Shown piece after piece: positions 26,033 to 35,137 of a stretch of 35,784 nt of DNA. The notes beneath the pieces are model-generated. The model saw nothing but the letters and a program-made list of their open reading frames with translations, had not been told where the DNA came from and ran no database searches. The stretch comes from an uncultured Saprospiraceae bacterium. GTDB lineage: Bacteria > Bacteroidota > Bacteroidia > Chitinophagales > Saprospiraceae. The stretch is taken from NCBI GenBank assembly GCA_937950315.1, contig CALFDU010000009.1, positions 1 to 35,784 on the forward strand, in the 5' to 3' direction. A program made the translations under genes and the position numbers. Positions within the stretch are counted from its first letter, which is position 1, and each line of letters opens with the position of its first letter.

Positions 26033-27580
26033 TTATTTTATTACTATTTGTTTCGAGAAAACTCCTTTGTCTGATCTGATCTGTAAAATGTACATGCCCG
26101 ATGACATAGACTCAGTAGGAATCTCAAGAAGGTTATTGTTTAATTTTATTTCTTTTGCTTTCTGTACTATCACTTCTTTTCCATCCAATCCTAAAATTGA
26201 AAGATCCGCAGTGAAGGACTCTTTGCTTGTAATTTGAATCTGGAGATTGTCGCCATTGTCAAGTGGGTTAGGATAGACGAAAATATCTGCAAGGTTATCC
26301 AAACTTTCAACACTACTAAACTCACCACCAGTGATCAATACCTTTGGGTTTGTTCTGATACAAGTCGATGTTTCGTTGTATGGTGCAACCAACCAAAAAT
26401 ACGTTTCGTTTGGCTTCAAATTAGTTACAAATTTTCTTGGCTCATTGGTGATGTAAGAAAATGATTCTGTACTTGAGCTAATTTCCAAAACATATGATTC
26501 TGCATTTTCTACTGCAGTCCATTCAAAATTTACAGAGTTGTAAATTGGCGCCATCGAACCCGGCGCTTCAAGATCAGGAACCTCAGTAATTTCATTCAGA
26601 TTAGGAATGTAACTCGTTCTGATGTGTGATCTTGCATTAGAGTTAAAGTCAGCAACCATCAATTCATGTTGACCTTCTGTGAACACTTGATTTTGGCAAG
26701 TGTAATAACTCATGATATTGTTTGTCATTGGACTTACCAATCTGTTGTCTCTATCTCTGATTTGAACAGCGACGTTACATCCAGCCATAATGTCATTGTT
26801 TGGATCACCATCAGTATCTAGTACTGAAAACGAAAGATTGTAATCTGCTGGTGTGTCGCACAATTGATCTCCTGCTGTTTCACAGTTTGCATCTCTATCA
26901 ACCAATTCAATGGCATTTCCGCCCACTCCAGTCACGGTCAATGGATTTCCATGTACATCTGGGCTGTATTGAACATTTTCCCATCCATTGAAAGGGTGGT
27001 CAAGGCTTAAGAAATGACCGATTTCATGCTCCAAAGTAGATGTTGAGTCAATAATTTCTTTTTTCCTTACAACAACGTAATCTCTTTCAGATGAACCAAA
27101 AGGCACTGCATAATATCCCAAAGTTGTTCCATTTCCAGGAACACCTCCTGCATCAGCATTTTCAGTAATAAAAATGTCTATTGCATTTGGGTCTTTGTTG
27201 TTTTCAATTTGATTGTTGTTCCCTATTGGGTCAAAGAAAATTCCTGAGTTATATACATCATTAAATCCTTCATAAATATATGGGACCATATCATACTTGG
27301 CATATTCTCTTCTTAGTCTACACATCATATCTAAAACCGAGGTCACTTTGATCTGTTCAAAACCATCTGTAGTTCCTACTCTATGAAATTTGACAGGCAA
27401 ATAAATAGTCTCCATTCTGAAACTACTCTCTGCAGCAGCCTTTTTGTTGGCTTTAATCCTATTCTTTTGGAATTCGTTACTCACAGTCCCACACTTGGCG
27501 TGGTTATGAGGTACTGATTGTGCTGAAAGGATGGTGCCTGTCAAAACGACAATCATCAGTCCTAAAATCAAGTTTTTCAT
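26033..27580 (-). CDS. Secreted M43 (pappalysin-type) metalloprotease with type IX sorting tail
   Basis: A 515-residue secreted zinc protease. The ATG at 27580 gives a signal peptide (MKNLILGLM... to LSAQ); the frame extends only to a TTG at 27589. The zinc site is HEIGHFLSLDH, with His185, Glu186, His189 and His195, followed by the Met-turn NNIMSYYTCQNQ, as in family M43. Residues about 345-420 look like a fibronectin type III domain. The last 80 residues are a Por-type tail (VYPNPLDNGDNLQI ... GMYILQIRSDKG... KQIVIK), the signal for type IX secretion to the cell surface or medium. Substrate unknown. It lies 53 bases after tilS and 5 before sucC. Confidence 0.93.
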   Translation of the reverse strand: MKNLILGLMIVVLTGTILSAQSVPHNHAKCGTVSNEFQKNRIKANKKAAAESSFRMETIYLPVKFHRVGTTDGFEQIKVTSVLDMMCRLRREYAKYDMVPYIYEGFNDVYNSGIFFDPIGNNNQIENNKDPNAIDIFITENADAGGVPGNGTTLGYYAVPFGSSERDYVVVRKKEIIDSTSTLEHEIGHFLSLDHPFNGWENVQYSPDVHGNPLTVTGVGGNAIELVDRDANCETAGDQLCDTPADYNLSFSVLDTDGDPNNDIMAGCNVAVQIRDRDNRLVSPMTNNIMSYYTCQNQVFTEGQHELMVADFNSNARSHIRTSYIPNLNEITEVPDLEAPGSMAPIYNSVNFEWTAVENAESYVLEISSSTESFSYITNEPRKFVTNLKPNETYFWLVAPYNETSTCIRTNPKVLITGGEFSSVESLDNLADIFVYPNPLDNGDNLQIQITSKESFTADLSILGLDGKEVIVQKAKEIKLNNNLLEIPTESMSSGMYILQIRSDKGVFSKQIVIK

Positions 27581-27596
27581 AAATATCAATTTTCAA

Positions 27597-27604
27597 CAAA
27601 TGTA
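27597..27604 (-). promoter_or_regulatory. TAnnTTTG -7 box of the M43 protease gene
   Basis: The minus strand reads TACATTTG, a perfect -7 match, 16 bases before the protease ATG, in the 53-base gap after tilS. It implies that the protease has its own promoter, which would also serve sucC. Confidence 0.45.
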
Positions 27605-27633
27605 AATTTATTCTCATTAGTTTCTAAGAATCT

Positions 27634-28944
27634 CTACCTCGTTTTGTCCTGTAAATCAATAATTAAAGCCGTTTTGGAGCTATTGGTGATTTTTAGGACA
27701 TAATCTATCTCTATTCCGGGCACAATTATTCGCCCATTATCGTCGATAAGCAAGTATTCATGTAGCCTAGAAATAGCCGGAAACCCTTTGTCTTTTAGGA
27801 ATTTAGTCAGTGAAGTGCTTTTCCCTTTAAGGCCAAATGACCTAAATTTGTCGGATTCTTTTACTTTTCTGAGTGTTAAAGGGAAAGTCAACTGCTCGTA
27901 ATCTACCAGCAGTTGGTTAGCGCTCCTTGCAGAAGGAATCTGATTCGAGGAACGCAGGTTTAGTTTTTTTAATTGAAAAGGGATTTCGTTGGCCTTGATT
28001 TTTTGTTCGCTTTTTGATGAATTCTTTTCACAGATGTAAAGGTATTTTTCATCTCTTTGGCATTGGTGCGTTTTGTTTAAAATCATTGCCCTTGGATCAG
28101 TACTTTCAAGTAGGTTATTCAATTGGTTTTCATTCAATTGAAATGTCATTTTCATGTAGCTGAAAAGAATATTTTTCCCTTCTTTTTCTCCTAGTATTTT
28201 GAGATCTATTTTCTGATATAAAAAGTCACCTAAGTTATTGGCTCCACTACTTGAAAAGTAGTCTACTTTTTCATTGATTAAATGATCTGCAATGTTGTTT
28301 TTTAGGGTCTGCCTTTCGGCAAATTTTAATACTCGTTTGTCAAAATTTTGAAACCTGTTTCGGAGTGACGGAATGATTTCATTGCGCAGAAAATTTCGAT
28401 CATAGTCGTTTGAAAAATTGGATTGATCGTGGCGGTACTCAACAATATTTGCGGAAGCGTAAACTTCAATATCTTCTTTATTGACACCAAGCAATGGTCT
28501 TATAAATTTGTCTCGTAACGTCTTGATGGTCTGTAACGAATAGCCCTTAAATATGCTCAATAAAATAGTCTCAAGCTGATCTTGGTTGTGATGAGCTGTG
28601 GCAATATAGCGATAGGTGTTTTGCTTGTCAAGTTCTTTAAGGAATTGGTATCGTTCATTTCGAGCCCATTCTTGTGTGTTTACTTCCTTTGGTTTTACCA
28701 CAGATTTTATGTGGCAGGTAATGTGATACTTTGCGCAAATTTGTTCGACTAGTTGCTGGTCGGCATCGGATGCTTCACCTCGCAATTGGTAATTCATATG
28801 CATGACTTCAATGGGAATATTCGACTGCCTAAAAAGGTCTAGCATAACCATTGAATCCATTCCTCCACTTATGGCACACAAAACCTTGTCACTCGAATTG
28901 ATGGAGTGAGAAGCCATACAGTGATTAAAGTGGGGTAATAGCAT
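27634..28944 (-). CDS. tilS: tRNA(Ile)-lysidine synthetase
   Basis: A 436-residue N-type ATP pyrophosphatase that turns cytidine 34 of the AUA-reading tRNA(Ile) into lysidine. The PP-loop is SGGMDS (residues 26-31), followed by MHMNYQLRGEASDADQ, and the ATAHHNQDQLETILL segment, both characteristic. The C-terminal 200 residues hold the TilS substrate-binding and C-terminal domains (LRKVKESDKFRSFGLKGKS..LKDKGFP). The start is the ATG at 28944; only 43 bases separate it from the divergent lipoprotein gene. Essential in most bacteria. Confidence 0.95.
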   Translation of the reverse strand: MLLPHFNHCMASHSINSSDKVLCAISGGMDSMVMLDLFRQSNIPIEVMHMNYQLRGEASDADQQLVEQICAKYHITCHIKSVVKPKEVNTQEWARNERYQFLKELDKQNTYRYIATAHHNQDQLETILLSIFKGYSLQTIKTLRDKFIRPLLGVNKEDIEVYASANIVEYRHDQSNFSNDYDRNFLRNEIIPSLRNRFQNFDKRVLKFAERQTLKNNIADHLINEKVDYFSSSGANNLGDFLYQKIDLKILGEKEGKNILFSYMKMTFQLNENQLNNLLESTDPRAMILNKTHQCQRDEKYLYICEKNSSKSEQKIKANEIPFQLKKLNLRSSNQIPSARSANQLLVDYEQLTFPLTLRKVKESDKFRSFGLKGKSTSLTKFLKDKGFPAISRLHEYLLIDDNGRIIVPGIEIDYVLKITNSSKTALIIDLQDKTR

Positions 28945-28955
28945 TAAAAATTATT

Positions 28956-28963
28956 TATATTTG
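28956..28963 (+). promoter_or_regulatory. TAnnTTTG -7 box of the lipoprotein gene
   Basis: TATATTTG is a perfect -7 match 24 bases before the ATG at 28988 in the short divergent gap with tilS. No convincing -33 TTG is seen. Confidence 0.45.
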
Positions 28964-28987
28964 TGCCAGTATAGAATGTAACAACCC

Positions 28988-29533
28988 ATGAAAAGATTTA
29001 TTATTCCACTTGCTTGCTGCACAATATTACTCTATTGTTGTAACTCATCCTCAGATTCATCTGAAAAATCTGCAAGTGCACAGGCTTCTACTGTTATACC
29101 CGTAGAAAAGGCAGTTCCAGTAGACCCTAAAATGAGAGCTCAAGCCTTAGGAATCCTTGACCATAGGATCAAAACTGACAATCAAACCTACGCCATCATT
29201 GAGGCTGGTGTCCTAAACTACGATTTTATCCACGATGGAAGAAAAATATCCAAAAGGGATGAATATAAAGGAGATTGGATTGATTTTAAGGCTGATTTTA
29301 CCTACGATTACGGTACGTATGATGTGACAAGGGGCGGAGGAAGATACCATTTTCGTACCGACATCAATGAGATGGTTATGGTTGATAATGACAAAAACCA
29401 GAACCCTCAAGAATGGTCTGTAAAAATCGGCGGAGATGTGATTGTGTTGGTAGGAACCAGTACATACAAAAACAATGCTTACCAAATGAAACTGAGTCGA
29501 TCAGACAATAAACCGGTAAAGCCAGTTCAGTAG
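28988..29533 (+). CDS. Lipoprotein of unknown function
   Basis: A 181-residue protein with a lipoprotein signal (MKRFIIPLACCTILLYCC; lipidated Cys17 or Cys18), then a Ser/Ala-rich spacer to about residue 45. The folded part appears beta-rich, with DRHRI-like repeats of charge, FKADFTYDYGTYDVTRGGGRYHFR and a WSVKIGGDVIVLVG segment. I recognise no family. It lies divergently from tilS and meets mltG tail to tail with an 11-base gap. Confidence 0.75.
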   Translation: MKRFIIPLACCTILLYCCNSSSDSSEKSASAQASTVIPVEKAVPVDPKMRAQALGILDHRIKTDNQTYAIIEAGVLNYDFIHDGRKISKRDEYKGDWIDFKADFTYDYGTYDVTRGGGRYHFRTDINEMVMVDNDKNQNPQEWSVKIGGDVIVLVGTSTYKNNAYQMKLSRSDNKPVKPVQ

Positions 29534-29544
29534 TCAACGATTAT

Positions 29545-30576
29545 TTAGCGTCTTATTCCTCTTTTATTAAGCCAAGATTGGTATGTTCTTGCGTTTCTAT
29601 TGTGAGCAACAAGGCTTTTGGCAAAAGCATGCCTTCCCGAATTATCCGGCTTTGCACAGAAATACAAATAACTATGTTGTTCGTTCTCCAGTACAGCGTC
29701 TATTGTGGTATTGTCTGGCATGTAAATAGGGCCTGGAGGTAGTCCTTCGTACTTGTAGGTGTTGTATGGACTATCATAGTTCAAGTGCTTGTTCAATACT
29801 CTACGGATACTAAAATCTCCTACAGCATATACGACCGTTGGGTCAGCTTGTAGTAGTATGCCTTTTTTAAGTCTGTTCAAGTATACACCCGCTACTGTCT
29901 TTTTTTCATCTGCAACCAATGTTTCTTTTTCAACGATGGCAGCGAGAATACATACCTCGGTAGGGTTAAGATTTAATTCTTTTGCTTTTTCTCTTCTATT
30001 GTCGGCATTCCAGAATTTTTCTCTTTCCAGCATTAGTTTCTTGGCCAATTTTTCTATGGAAGTGTTCCAGTAAACTTCATAGGTATTTGGTAAGAATTGA
30101 CACAAAAGTTCTTCTTTATTTAGGTTGTTTTCTTTTAAAAATTCTTCACCATAAAAGAATTCTAAAAGTGCAGTCGAGTCTGCTTCAATTTGATGCGAAA
30201 TACCACCCACGAATTCTTCAAATGTTCGGTGGTTGTTGTAGGTTAATTTTACGGGCTTCTGTTTGCCTATTCTTAGATGTTGAATTAGGTCTCTATTGCT
30301 CCATTTATCCTTGATTTCAAATAGTCCACTTTTGATGTTAGCAACATCGTATTTCATCAGCTTGGCTGTCAAAAAAAAAGATCCTTCATCTTTGATAAAA
30401 CCATTGTCACGAAGGATCGTGCTCAGTTGCTCAAAGTCAGTGCCTGTAGGGATTTTAAGAAGTTTGGTCGGAGTTCCTAGTTCGATGTTGGGAGACCAAA
30501 TATTGTTGTATAAATAAAAGCCTGCAGCAGCTGCTATGAAGGCTGTAATTAAAAATGCGTAGAGGAGCTTTTTCAT
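29545..30576 (-). CDS. mltG: Endolytic murein transglycosylase MltG (YceG family)
   Basis: A 343-residue inner membrane protein that cuts nascent peptidoglycan and is thought to terminate glycan strands. One N-terminal membrane helix (residues 5-25) is followed by a LysM-like part (about 35-105) and the YceG catalytic domain. The catalytic glutamate region is LAAIVEKET (residues 211-219), then the conserved VYLNRLKKGILLQADPTVVYA and SPYNTYKYEGLPPGPI. Length fits the family. It starts two bases after the panB stop, so it is co-transcribed with panB. Confidence 0.95.
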   Translation of the reverse strand: MKKLLYAFLITAFIAAAAGFYLYNNIWSPNIELGTPTKLLKIPTGTDFEQLSTILRDNGFIKDEGSFFLTAKLMKYDVANIKSGLFEIKDKWSNRDLIQHLRIGKQKPVKLTYNNHRTFEEFVGGISHQIEADSTALLEFFYGEEFLKENNLNKEELLCQFLPNTYEVYWNTSIEKLAKKLMLEREKFWNADNRREKAKELNLNPTEVCILAAIVEKETLVADEKKTVAGVYLNRLKKGILLQADPTVVYAVGDFSIRRVLNKHLNYDSPYNTYKYEGLPPGPIYMPDNTTIDAVLENEQHSYLYFCAKPDNSGRHAFAKSLVAHNRNARTYQSWLNKRGIRR

Positions 30577-30578
30577 AT

Positions 30579-31397
30579 TTAATATTGCTCTTTATCAGAA
30601 GGGAAGTCTCTTTGTTTAACGTCCGTAATATAGCTTTCTACCGCTCCTTTTATTTCTGTGTAAAGGTCTAAATATCTTCTCAAGAATCTCGGGTTGAATT
30701 CTTTGGTTATTCCCAATAAATCATGAGAGACAAGCACCTGTCCATCCATATGTTTTCCAGCACCAATTCCAATGGTCGGAATGGAGAGACTTTCTGTTGT
30801 GTTTTTACCCAGTTCAGCAGGAATTTTCTCAATCACAATTCCGAAACAACCTATTTTTTCAAGTAGTAGTGCGTCTTTCATCAACTGATTTGCCTCAGCA
30901 TCTTCTTTGGCTCTTACTGTGTATGTTCCAAATTTATAAATGGATTGTGGTGTCAATCCAAGGTGGCCCATCACTGGTACACCGGCCTTTAGTATTCTTT
31001 CAATGGAGTCTTTGATCATGGCACCTCCTTCAAGCTTTACTGCATGAGCGCCACTTTCCTTCATGATTCGAATGGCAGATTTTAGTGCTTTTTTAGAATC
31101 ACCTTGGTAGGTTCCAAATGGTAAATCGACAACGACAAGTGCACGCTTGACGCCACGCACCACAGATTGAGCATGATAGATCATTTGATCTAAGGTGATT
31201 GGCAAGGTAGTCTCGTGCCCAGCCATAACATTTGATGCAGAATCTCCTACGAGAATGACATCGATTCCAGCATCATCGTAGATGGTGGCCATACTGTAAT
31301 CATAAGCGGTTATCATGGATATTCTTTCACCATCATTCTTCATTTTCTGTAGAACGTGTGTAGTTACTCTTTTAACCTCTTTCTTAGCTGTTGACAT
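30579..31397 (-). CDS. panB: 3-methyl-2-oxobutanoate hydroxymethyltransferase
   Basis: A 272-residue TIM-barrel enzyme that makes ketopantoate from 2-oxoisovalerate and methylene-tetrahydrofolate, the first step to pantothenate and CoA. Recognisable segments are [40 protein letters not shown] (metal and substrate binding), [29 protein letters not shown] and [21 protein letters not shown]. Length is normal. First gene of a two-gene unit with mltG; divergent from the DUF4249 lipoprotein. No other pan gene lies in the window. Confidence 0.97.
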   Translation of the reverse strand: MSTAKKEVKRVTTHVLQKMKNDGERISMITAYDYSMATIYDDAGIDVILVGDSASNVMAGHETTLPITLDQMIYHAQSVVRGVKRALVVVDLPFGTYQGDSKKALKSAIRIMKESGAHAVKLEGGAMIKDSIERILKAGVPVMGHLGLTPQSIYKFGTYTVRAKEDAEANQLMKDALLLEKIGCFGIVIEKIPAELGKNTTESLSIPTIGIGAGKHMDGQVLVSHDLLGITKEFNPRFLRRYLDLYTEIKGAVESYITDVKQRDFPSDKEQY

Positions 31398-31494
31398 GTT
31401 GATAATTTTGCATCCGCAATATAGGAAAATGGAGTGATTTAGTGAATATGAACTTTATAACGACATATTTAAATATTATTCAAAACCATGATAA

Positions 31495-31522
31495 TTTGGT
31501 AAGGTCAAAATCGTTATGTTTG
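31495..31522 (+). promoter_or_regulatory. Promoter of the DUF4249 lipoprotein gene
   Basis: TTTG (31495-31498) and TATGTTTG (31515-31522) match the Bacteroidota -33 and -7 boxes with a 16-base gap, slightly shorter than usual. The -7 box ends four bases before the ATG at 31527, so the mRNA would begin at or next to the start codon. Confidence 0.6.
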
Positions 31523-31526
31523 CAGG

Positions 31527-32513
31527 ATGAAAATGAAGCTATTGTTGGTTTTGGGACTTTTTTCGTTGTTATCATGTGACAATGAACTCGATTTGGTTAG
31601 TCCATATAGGGATATTCCTGTTGTTTATGGCGTTTTGGCACTGCCAGCTACGCAACAATTTGTCAGAGTAGAAAAAGGCTTCATAGATCCTTTTACCTCA
31701 GCTTTAGATATAGCTTTAAATCCTGACTCACTGTACTATATGGATGCAGCTGTAAGCATCTTAGAAGAATCTACAGGAAATCTCTTTGCACTAGAAATGG
31801 TTGATGGTAAGGATTTTAACCTTCCAAGAGATCCAGGAATTTTTGCAACCGATCCAAATTACTTGTACAAATCCGATGAAGGTGAATTTACACCTATAGC
31901 TGGTGAAACATATACATTACAAATTCAAAGAGGAGGAATAGATACTTTGGTGACGGCCAGCATTGTCATGGTAGATCCGCCAAGAATCGTACGACCAAGC
32001 CTTACGGGTGCATCATCTCTTAACTTTGACTACACACAAAATACCGTGCTAAGATGGAATGGAAGTGAAAATGGAGGACTGTTTGATCTATCGTTTATCG
32101 TGCATTACAGGGAAAGAAATGTATTAGAAGGGGGCGACTTTGAAGACAAATCCTTTGTCTGGAATGTGGCCAATAACTTTGACGATACCATATTCGAATT
32201 GCAAGGACTAAATTTTTATGCTGCCTTGGCGGCTAATCTTGAAGCTGGAGATCAATATGATCGTAGGTTTAGATTCCTTGATATGATCGTGGCCGAAGGT
32301 GGAGAAGAAATAAAAGAATACGTTAGAATAGGACAGGCCAACTCAGGTTTGACTTCTTCTCAAGATATTCCAGTCTTTACAAATTTATCTGAAGGTAGAG
32401 GTGTATTCTCATCTAGACAAGAGTCGCGCAATGAAGGTATTCCTATTACCACGGTAACCCTAGATTCATTGGTGAATGGCCAATTTACGAAAGATCTAAA
32501 TTTCGAAAACTAG
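31527..32513 (+). CDS. DUF4249-like lipoprotein
   Basis: A 328-residue lipoprotein: signal peptide with LLSC, lipidated Cys17. The mature start ELDLVSPYRDIPVVYGVLALPATQQFVRVEK, the AAVSILEESTGN segment, the ETYTLQI strand and the later RWNGSENGGLFDL match the general pattern of DUF4249, beta-rich envelope lipoproteins often encoded next to TonB-dependent receptors. No receptor lies here, and the role is unknown. An alternative ATG two codons on would shorten the signal without changing the protein. Confidence 0.8.
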   Translation: MKMKLLLVLGLFSLLSCDNELDLVSPYRDIPVVYGVLALPATQQFVRVEKGFIDPFTSALDIALNPDSLYYMDAAVSILEESTGNLFALEMVDGKDFNLPRDPGIFATDPNYLYKSDEGEFTPIAGETYTLQIQRGGIDTLVTASIVMVDPPRIVRPSLTGASSLNFDYTQNTVLRWNGSENGGLFDLSFIVHYRERNVLEGGDFEDKSFVWNVANNFDDTIFELQGLNFYAALAANLEAGDQYDRRFRFLDMIVAEGGEEIKEYVRIGQANSGLTSSQDIPVFTNLSEGRGVFSSRQESRNEGIPITTVTLDSLVNGQFTKDLNFEN

Positions 32514-32515
32514 AC

Positions 32516-32563
32516 AAATTGTCTGACTTCTTGTCAGGCTTTGTTCGTCTAAAGACAATTTTT
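32516..32563 (+). terminator. Possible terminator after the DUF4249 gene
   Basis: AAATTGTCT (32516-32524) can pair with AGACAATTT (32553-32561), with a smaller GAC/GTC hairpin inside, and ends in a run of five T. The stem is AT-rich and the loop long, so it is a weak candidate. Confidence 0.4.
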
Positions 32564-32608
32564 CACTCATTTATACTTATTTGTCAGTCAAATTGAGCCT
32601 TTTGGGGC

Positions 32609-32625
32609 TTGGCACACGTATTGAA
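32609..32625 (+). promoter_or_regulatory. Sigma-54-like promoter upstream of dnaK
   Basis: TTGGCAC (32609-32615), a five-base spacer and TTGAA (32621-32625) fit the -24/-12 consensus TTGGCAC-N5-TTGCA except for one base in the -12 element (A for C). It lies 46 bases before the dnaK ATG. No TAnnTTTG box is visible in this gap. Confidence 0.45.
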
Positions 32626-32671
32626 CATAGGTATATATAACAAATTGTAAAATTTAAACAATTCAATAAAC

Positions 32672-34603
32672 ATGGGTAAAATAATAGGAATTGACTTAGG
32701 TACTACCAATTCAGTGGTTGCTGTAATGGAAGGAAACGAACCGGTCGTAATACCTAATGAAGAAGGAAGAAGAACGACGCCTTCAATCGTAGCTTTTCTT
32801 GACAATGGAGAAAGAAAAATTGGTGATCCAGCCAAGAGACAGGCCATCACCAATCCAACAAGAACGATTGCCTCAATAAAGAGATTTATGGGTAATCGAT
32901 ACTCAGAAATAGGAGTGGACAAAGATAGAGTTGCGTATAAAGTTGTCAAAGGAGATAACGATACGGTAAGATTTGAAATCGACGATAGAAAATATACTGC
33001 GCAAGAGATATCAGCAATGGTACTTCAGAAAATGAAGAAGACTGCTGAAGACTTTTTGGGCGATACCGTGACAGAAGCAGTAATTACTGTTCCTGCGTAC
33101 TTTAATGATTCACAAAGACAAGCAACAAAGGAAGCCGGTGAGATTGCTGGGTTAAACGTGAGAAGGATCATCAATGAGCCGACTGCAGCGGCATTGGCTT
33201 ATGGTTTAGATAAAAAAGGACAAGATTCTACCATTGCTGTATTCGATCTAGGAGGGGGAACATTTGATATCTCTATTCTTGAATTGGGAGATGGTGTTTT
33301 TGAAGTAAAATCAACAAATGGAGATACGCACCTTGGTGGTGATGACTTTGATCAAGTAATCATTGATTGGTTGGCTGATGGATTTAAGTCACAAGAAAAC
33401 ATTGATCTTAGAAAAGATCCTATGGCACTTCAGAGATTGAAAGAATCAGCAGAAAAAGCAAAGGTAGAATTGTCTGGATCAACCGAGACAGAAATCAACT
33501 TGCCATACGTTACAGCAGTTGATGGTGTACCGAAACACTTGGTGATGAAATTAACAAGGGCTAAATTTGAGCAGCTTGCTGATGAATTGGTACAGAGAAC
33601 ATTGAAGCCTTGTGCTGAAGCATTGAAAGATGCTGGGTTAAGCAAAGATGAAATTGATGATGTAATCTTAGTAGGAGGTTCAACGAGAATTCCTAAGATT
33701 CAAGAAGTGGTTGAGCAGTTCTTTGGCAAGAAACCAAACAGAAGTGTAAACCCTGATGAGGTTGTTGCAGTAGGTGCATCAATACAAGGTGGAGTATTGA
33801 GTGGAGACGTAAAAGATGTATTGCTTCTTGATGTTACTCCATTGTCAATGGGTATCGAAGTAATGGGTGGCGTATACGATGTAGTAATAGAAGCTAATTC
33901 AACGATTCCAACCAAAAAATCAAAAGTATATTCTACAGCTGATGACAATCAGCCATCGGTTGAGATACATATCTTGCAGGGAGAAAGACCAATGGCAAAA
34001 GACAATAGACCAATTGGTAGATTCATCCTTGATGGTATCCCTCCAGCCCAAAGAGGAATGCCACAGATCGAAGTGACATTCGATATGGATGCCAACGGAA
34101 TTTTGAATGTTTCGGCTAAAGACAAGGGAACAGGGAAGGAGCAAAATATCAAGATTGAAGCTTCAACTGGTTTGTCAAAAGAAGAGATCGAAAGAATGAA
34201 GAATGAAGCTGCAGCCAACGCTGATTCAGATAAGAAGGCAAAAGAAAATGCTGACAAATTAAATCAAGCAGATACATTGATCTTCCAGACAGAAAAGCAG
34301 TTGAATGAATACGGGGAGAAGATTCCAGAAGACAAGAAAGGTGCTATTGAAACAGCATTGACAAACTTGAAAGCAGCTCATGCGTCTCAAGACTTCGATG
34401 GGATTGATAAGACTTTAGAAGAAATGAATACGGCATGGCAAGCAGCAAGTGAAGACATCTATAAGGCTTCTCAAGAAGCTGGGGAAGGAGCAGGTCCTGA
34501 AACAGCAGATGCAGGTGCTACTGGTGGAGGTGATTCTTCTACAGAAGATGTGACAGATGTAGAATTTGAAGAAGTAGAAGATGCAGATGCTGGAGACAAG
34601 TAA
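32672..34603 (+). CDS. dnaK: Chaperone protein DnaK (Hsp70)
   Basis: A 643-residue cytoplasmic chaperone that binds unfolded segments in an ATP-driven cycle with DnaJ and GrpE. The nucleotide domain (to about 380) has [43 protein letters not shown] and [14 protein letters not shown]. The linker [10 protein letters not shown] leads to the substrate domain and a helical lid with an acidic Gly/Ala-rich tail ending in [10 protein letters not shown]. Length is normal. grpE and dnaJ are not adjacent. A strong terminator follows at 34627, so it is a single-gene transcript. Confidence 0.98.
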   Translation: MGKIIGIDLGTTNSVVAVMEGNEPVVIPNEEGRRTTPSIVAFLDNGERKIGDPAKRQAITNPTRTIASIKRFMGNRYSEIGVDKDRVAYKVVKGDNDTVRFEIDDRKYTAQEISAMVLQKMKKTAEDFLGDTVTEAVITVPAYFNDSQRQATKEAGEIAGLNVRRIINEPTAAALAYGLDKKGQDSTIAVFDLGGGTFDISILELGDGVFEVKSTNGDTHLGGDDFDQVIIDWLADGFKSQENIDLRKDPMALQRLKESAEKAKVELSGSTETEINLPYVTAVDGVPKHLVMKLTRAKFEQLADELVQRTLKPCAEALKDAGLSKDEIDDVILVGGSTRIPKIQEVVEQFFGKKPNRSVNPDEVVAVGASIQGGVLSGDVKDVLLLDVTPLSMGIEVMGGVYDVVIEANSTIPTKKSKVYSTADDNQPSVEIHILQGERPMAKDNRPIGRFILDGIPPAQRGMPQIEVTFDMDANGILNVSAKDKGTGKEQNIKIEASTGLSKEEIERMKNEAAANADSDKKAKENADKLNQADTLIFQTEKQLNEYGEKIPEDKKGAIETALTNLKAAHASQDFDGIDKTLEEMNTAWQAASEDIYKASQEAGEGAGPETADAGATGGGDSSTEDVTDVEFEEVEDADAGDK

Positions 34604-34626
34604 GTATAGTCACTAGATAAAATGAT

Positions 34627-34663
34627 AAAGCTCCTTTTGCGATAAGCGAAAGGAGCTTTTTTT
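34627..34663 (+). terminator. Rho-independent terminator of dnaK
   Basis: A 14-bp stem (34627-34640 with 34646-34659, one T-G pair) with loop GATAA is followed by a T run. It lies 23 bases after the dnaK stop. The A run on the left lets it also work for the convergent gene ending at 34724. Confidence 0.93.
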
Positions 34664-34723
34664 ATGTTTCCAAGTTTAATTTTTGACTACAAGGATCGAT
34701 TGAAGTTACATCAAAAACCTTTG

Positions 34724-35071
34724 TTATTTCCATTCCTCATTCAGCATATGCTTGAGGAACTTGTTCAATCCTTTTTCTAACTTAGAATACTCCCCATCAC
34801 TTTTAAATTGAAGTTCGATTTCATCCAGTAGGTTCTGGATGTCTTTTTCAGATTTGAAGTACTCACCTTTGTTTTGCATGATGTAGTTGAGTCTTTCGTA
34901 ATCAGATAAACGGTCATAATGCGTTATTACTCGATCGACAAGCAAAGGATCAAATTTAGATTTGATGCGTGTGATTTCGCTGGTAGAAAGTTCATAATCT
35001 GCATAAGACGCATACACCAATAGGAATACCATAAACTCGGCATAGGTCCCTTTTGCATCTGAATAAATCAT
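34724..35071 (-). CDS. Small helical protein, TerB-like (tentative)
   Basis: A 115-residue all-helical cytoplasmic protein. The first 40 residues (AEFMVFLLVYASYADYELSTSEITRIKSKF) resemble the start of TerB/DjlA-type domains, where an acidic 'AADG.....E...I' stretch binds metal; here it is degenerate (ASYADYELSTSE). The remainder is charged helices. The start is the ATG at 35071; the frame continues to a TTG at 35095, which is less likely. Function unknown. Convergent with dnaK and sharing its terminator. Confidence 0.65.
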   Translation of the reverse strand: MIYSDAKGTYAEFMVFLLVYASYADYELSTSEITRIKSKFDPLLVDRVITHYDRLSDYERLNYIMQNKGEYFKSEKDIQNLLDEIELQFKSDGEYSKLEKGLNKFLKHMLNEEWK

Positions 35072-35103
35072 GGTTTTTTGGTTAAGTACACACAATATAT
35101 AAT

Positions 35104-35111
35104 CAAATGTA
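35104..35111 (-). promoter_or_regulatory. TAnnTTTG -7 box of the TerB-like gene
   Basis: The minus strand reads TACATTTG, a perfect -7 match 32 bases before the ATG at 35071, within the 66-base gap after the HSDR_N gene. No -33 TTG at the usual distance. Confidence 0.4.
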
Positions 35112-35137
35112 CCTATATCGATAATTCTACTATTAAA

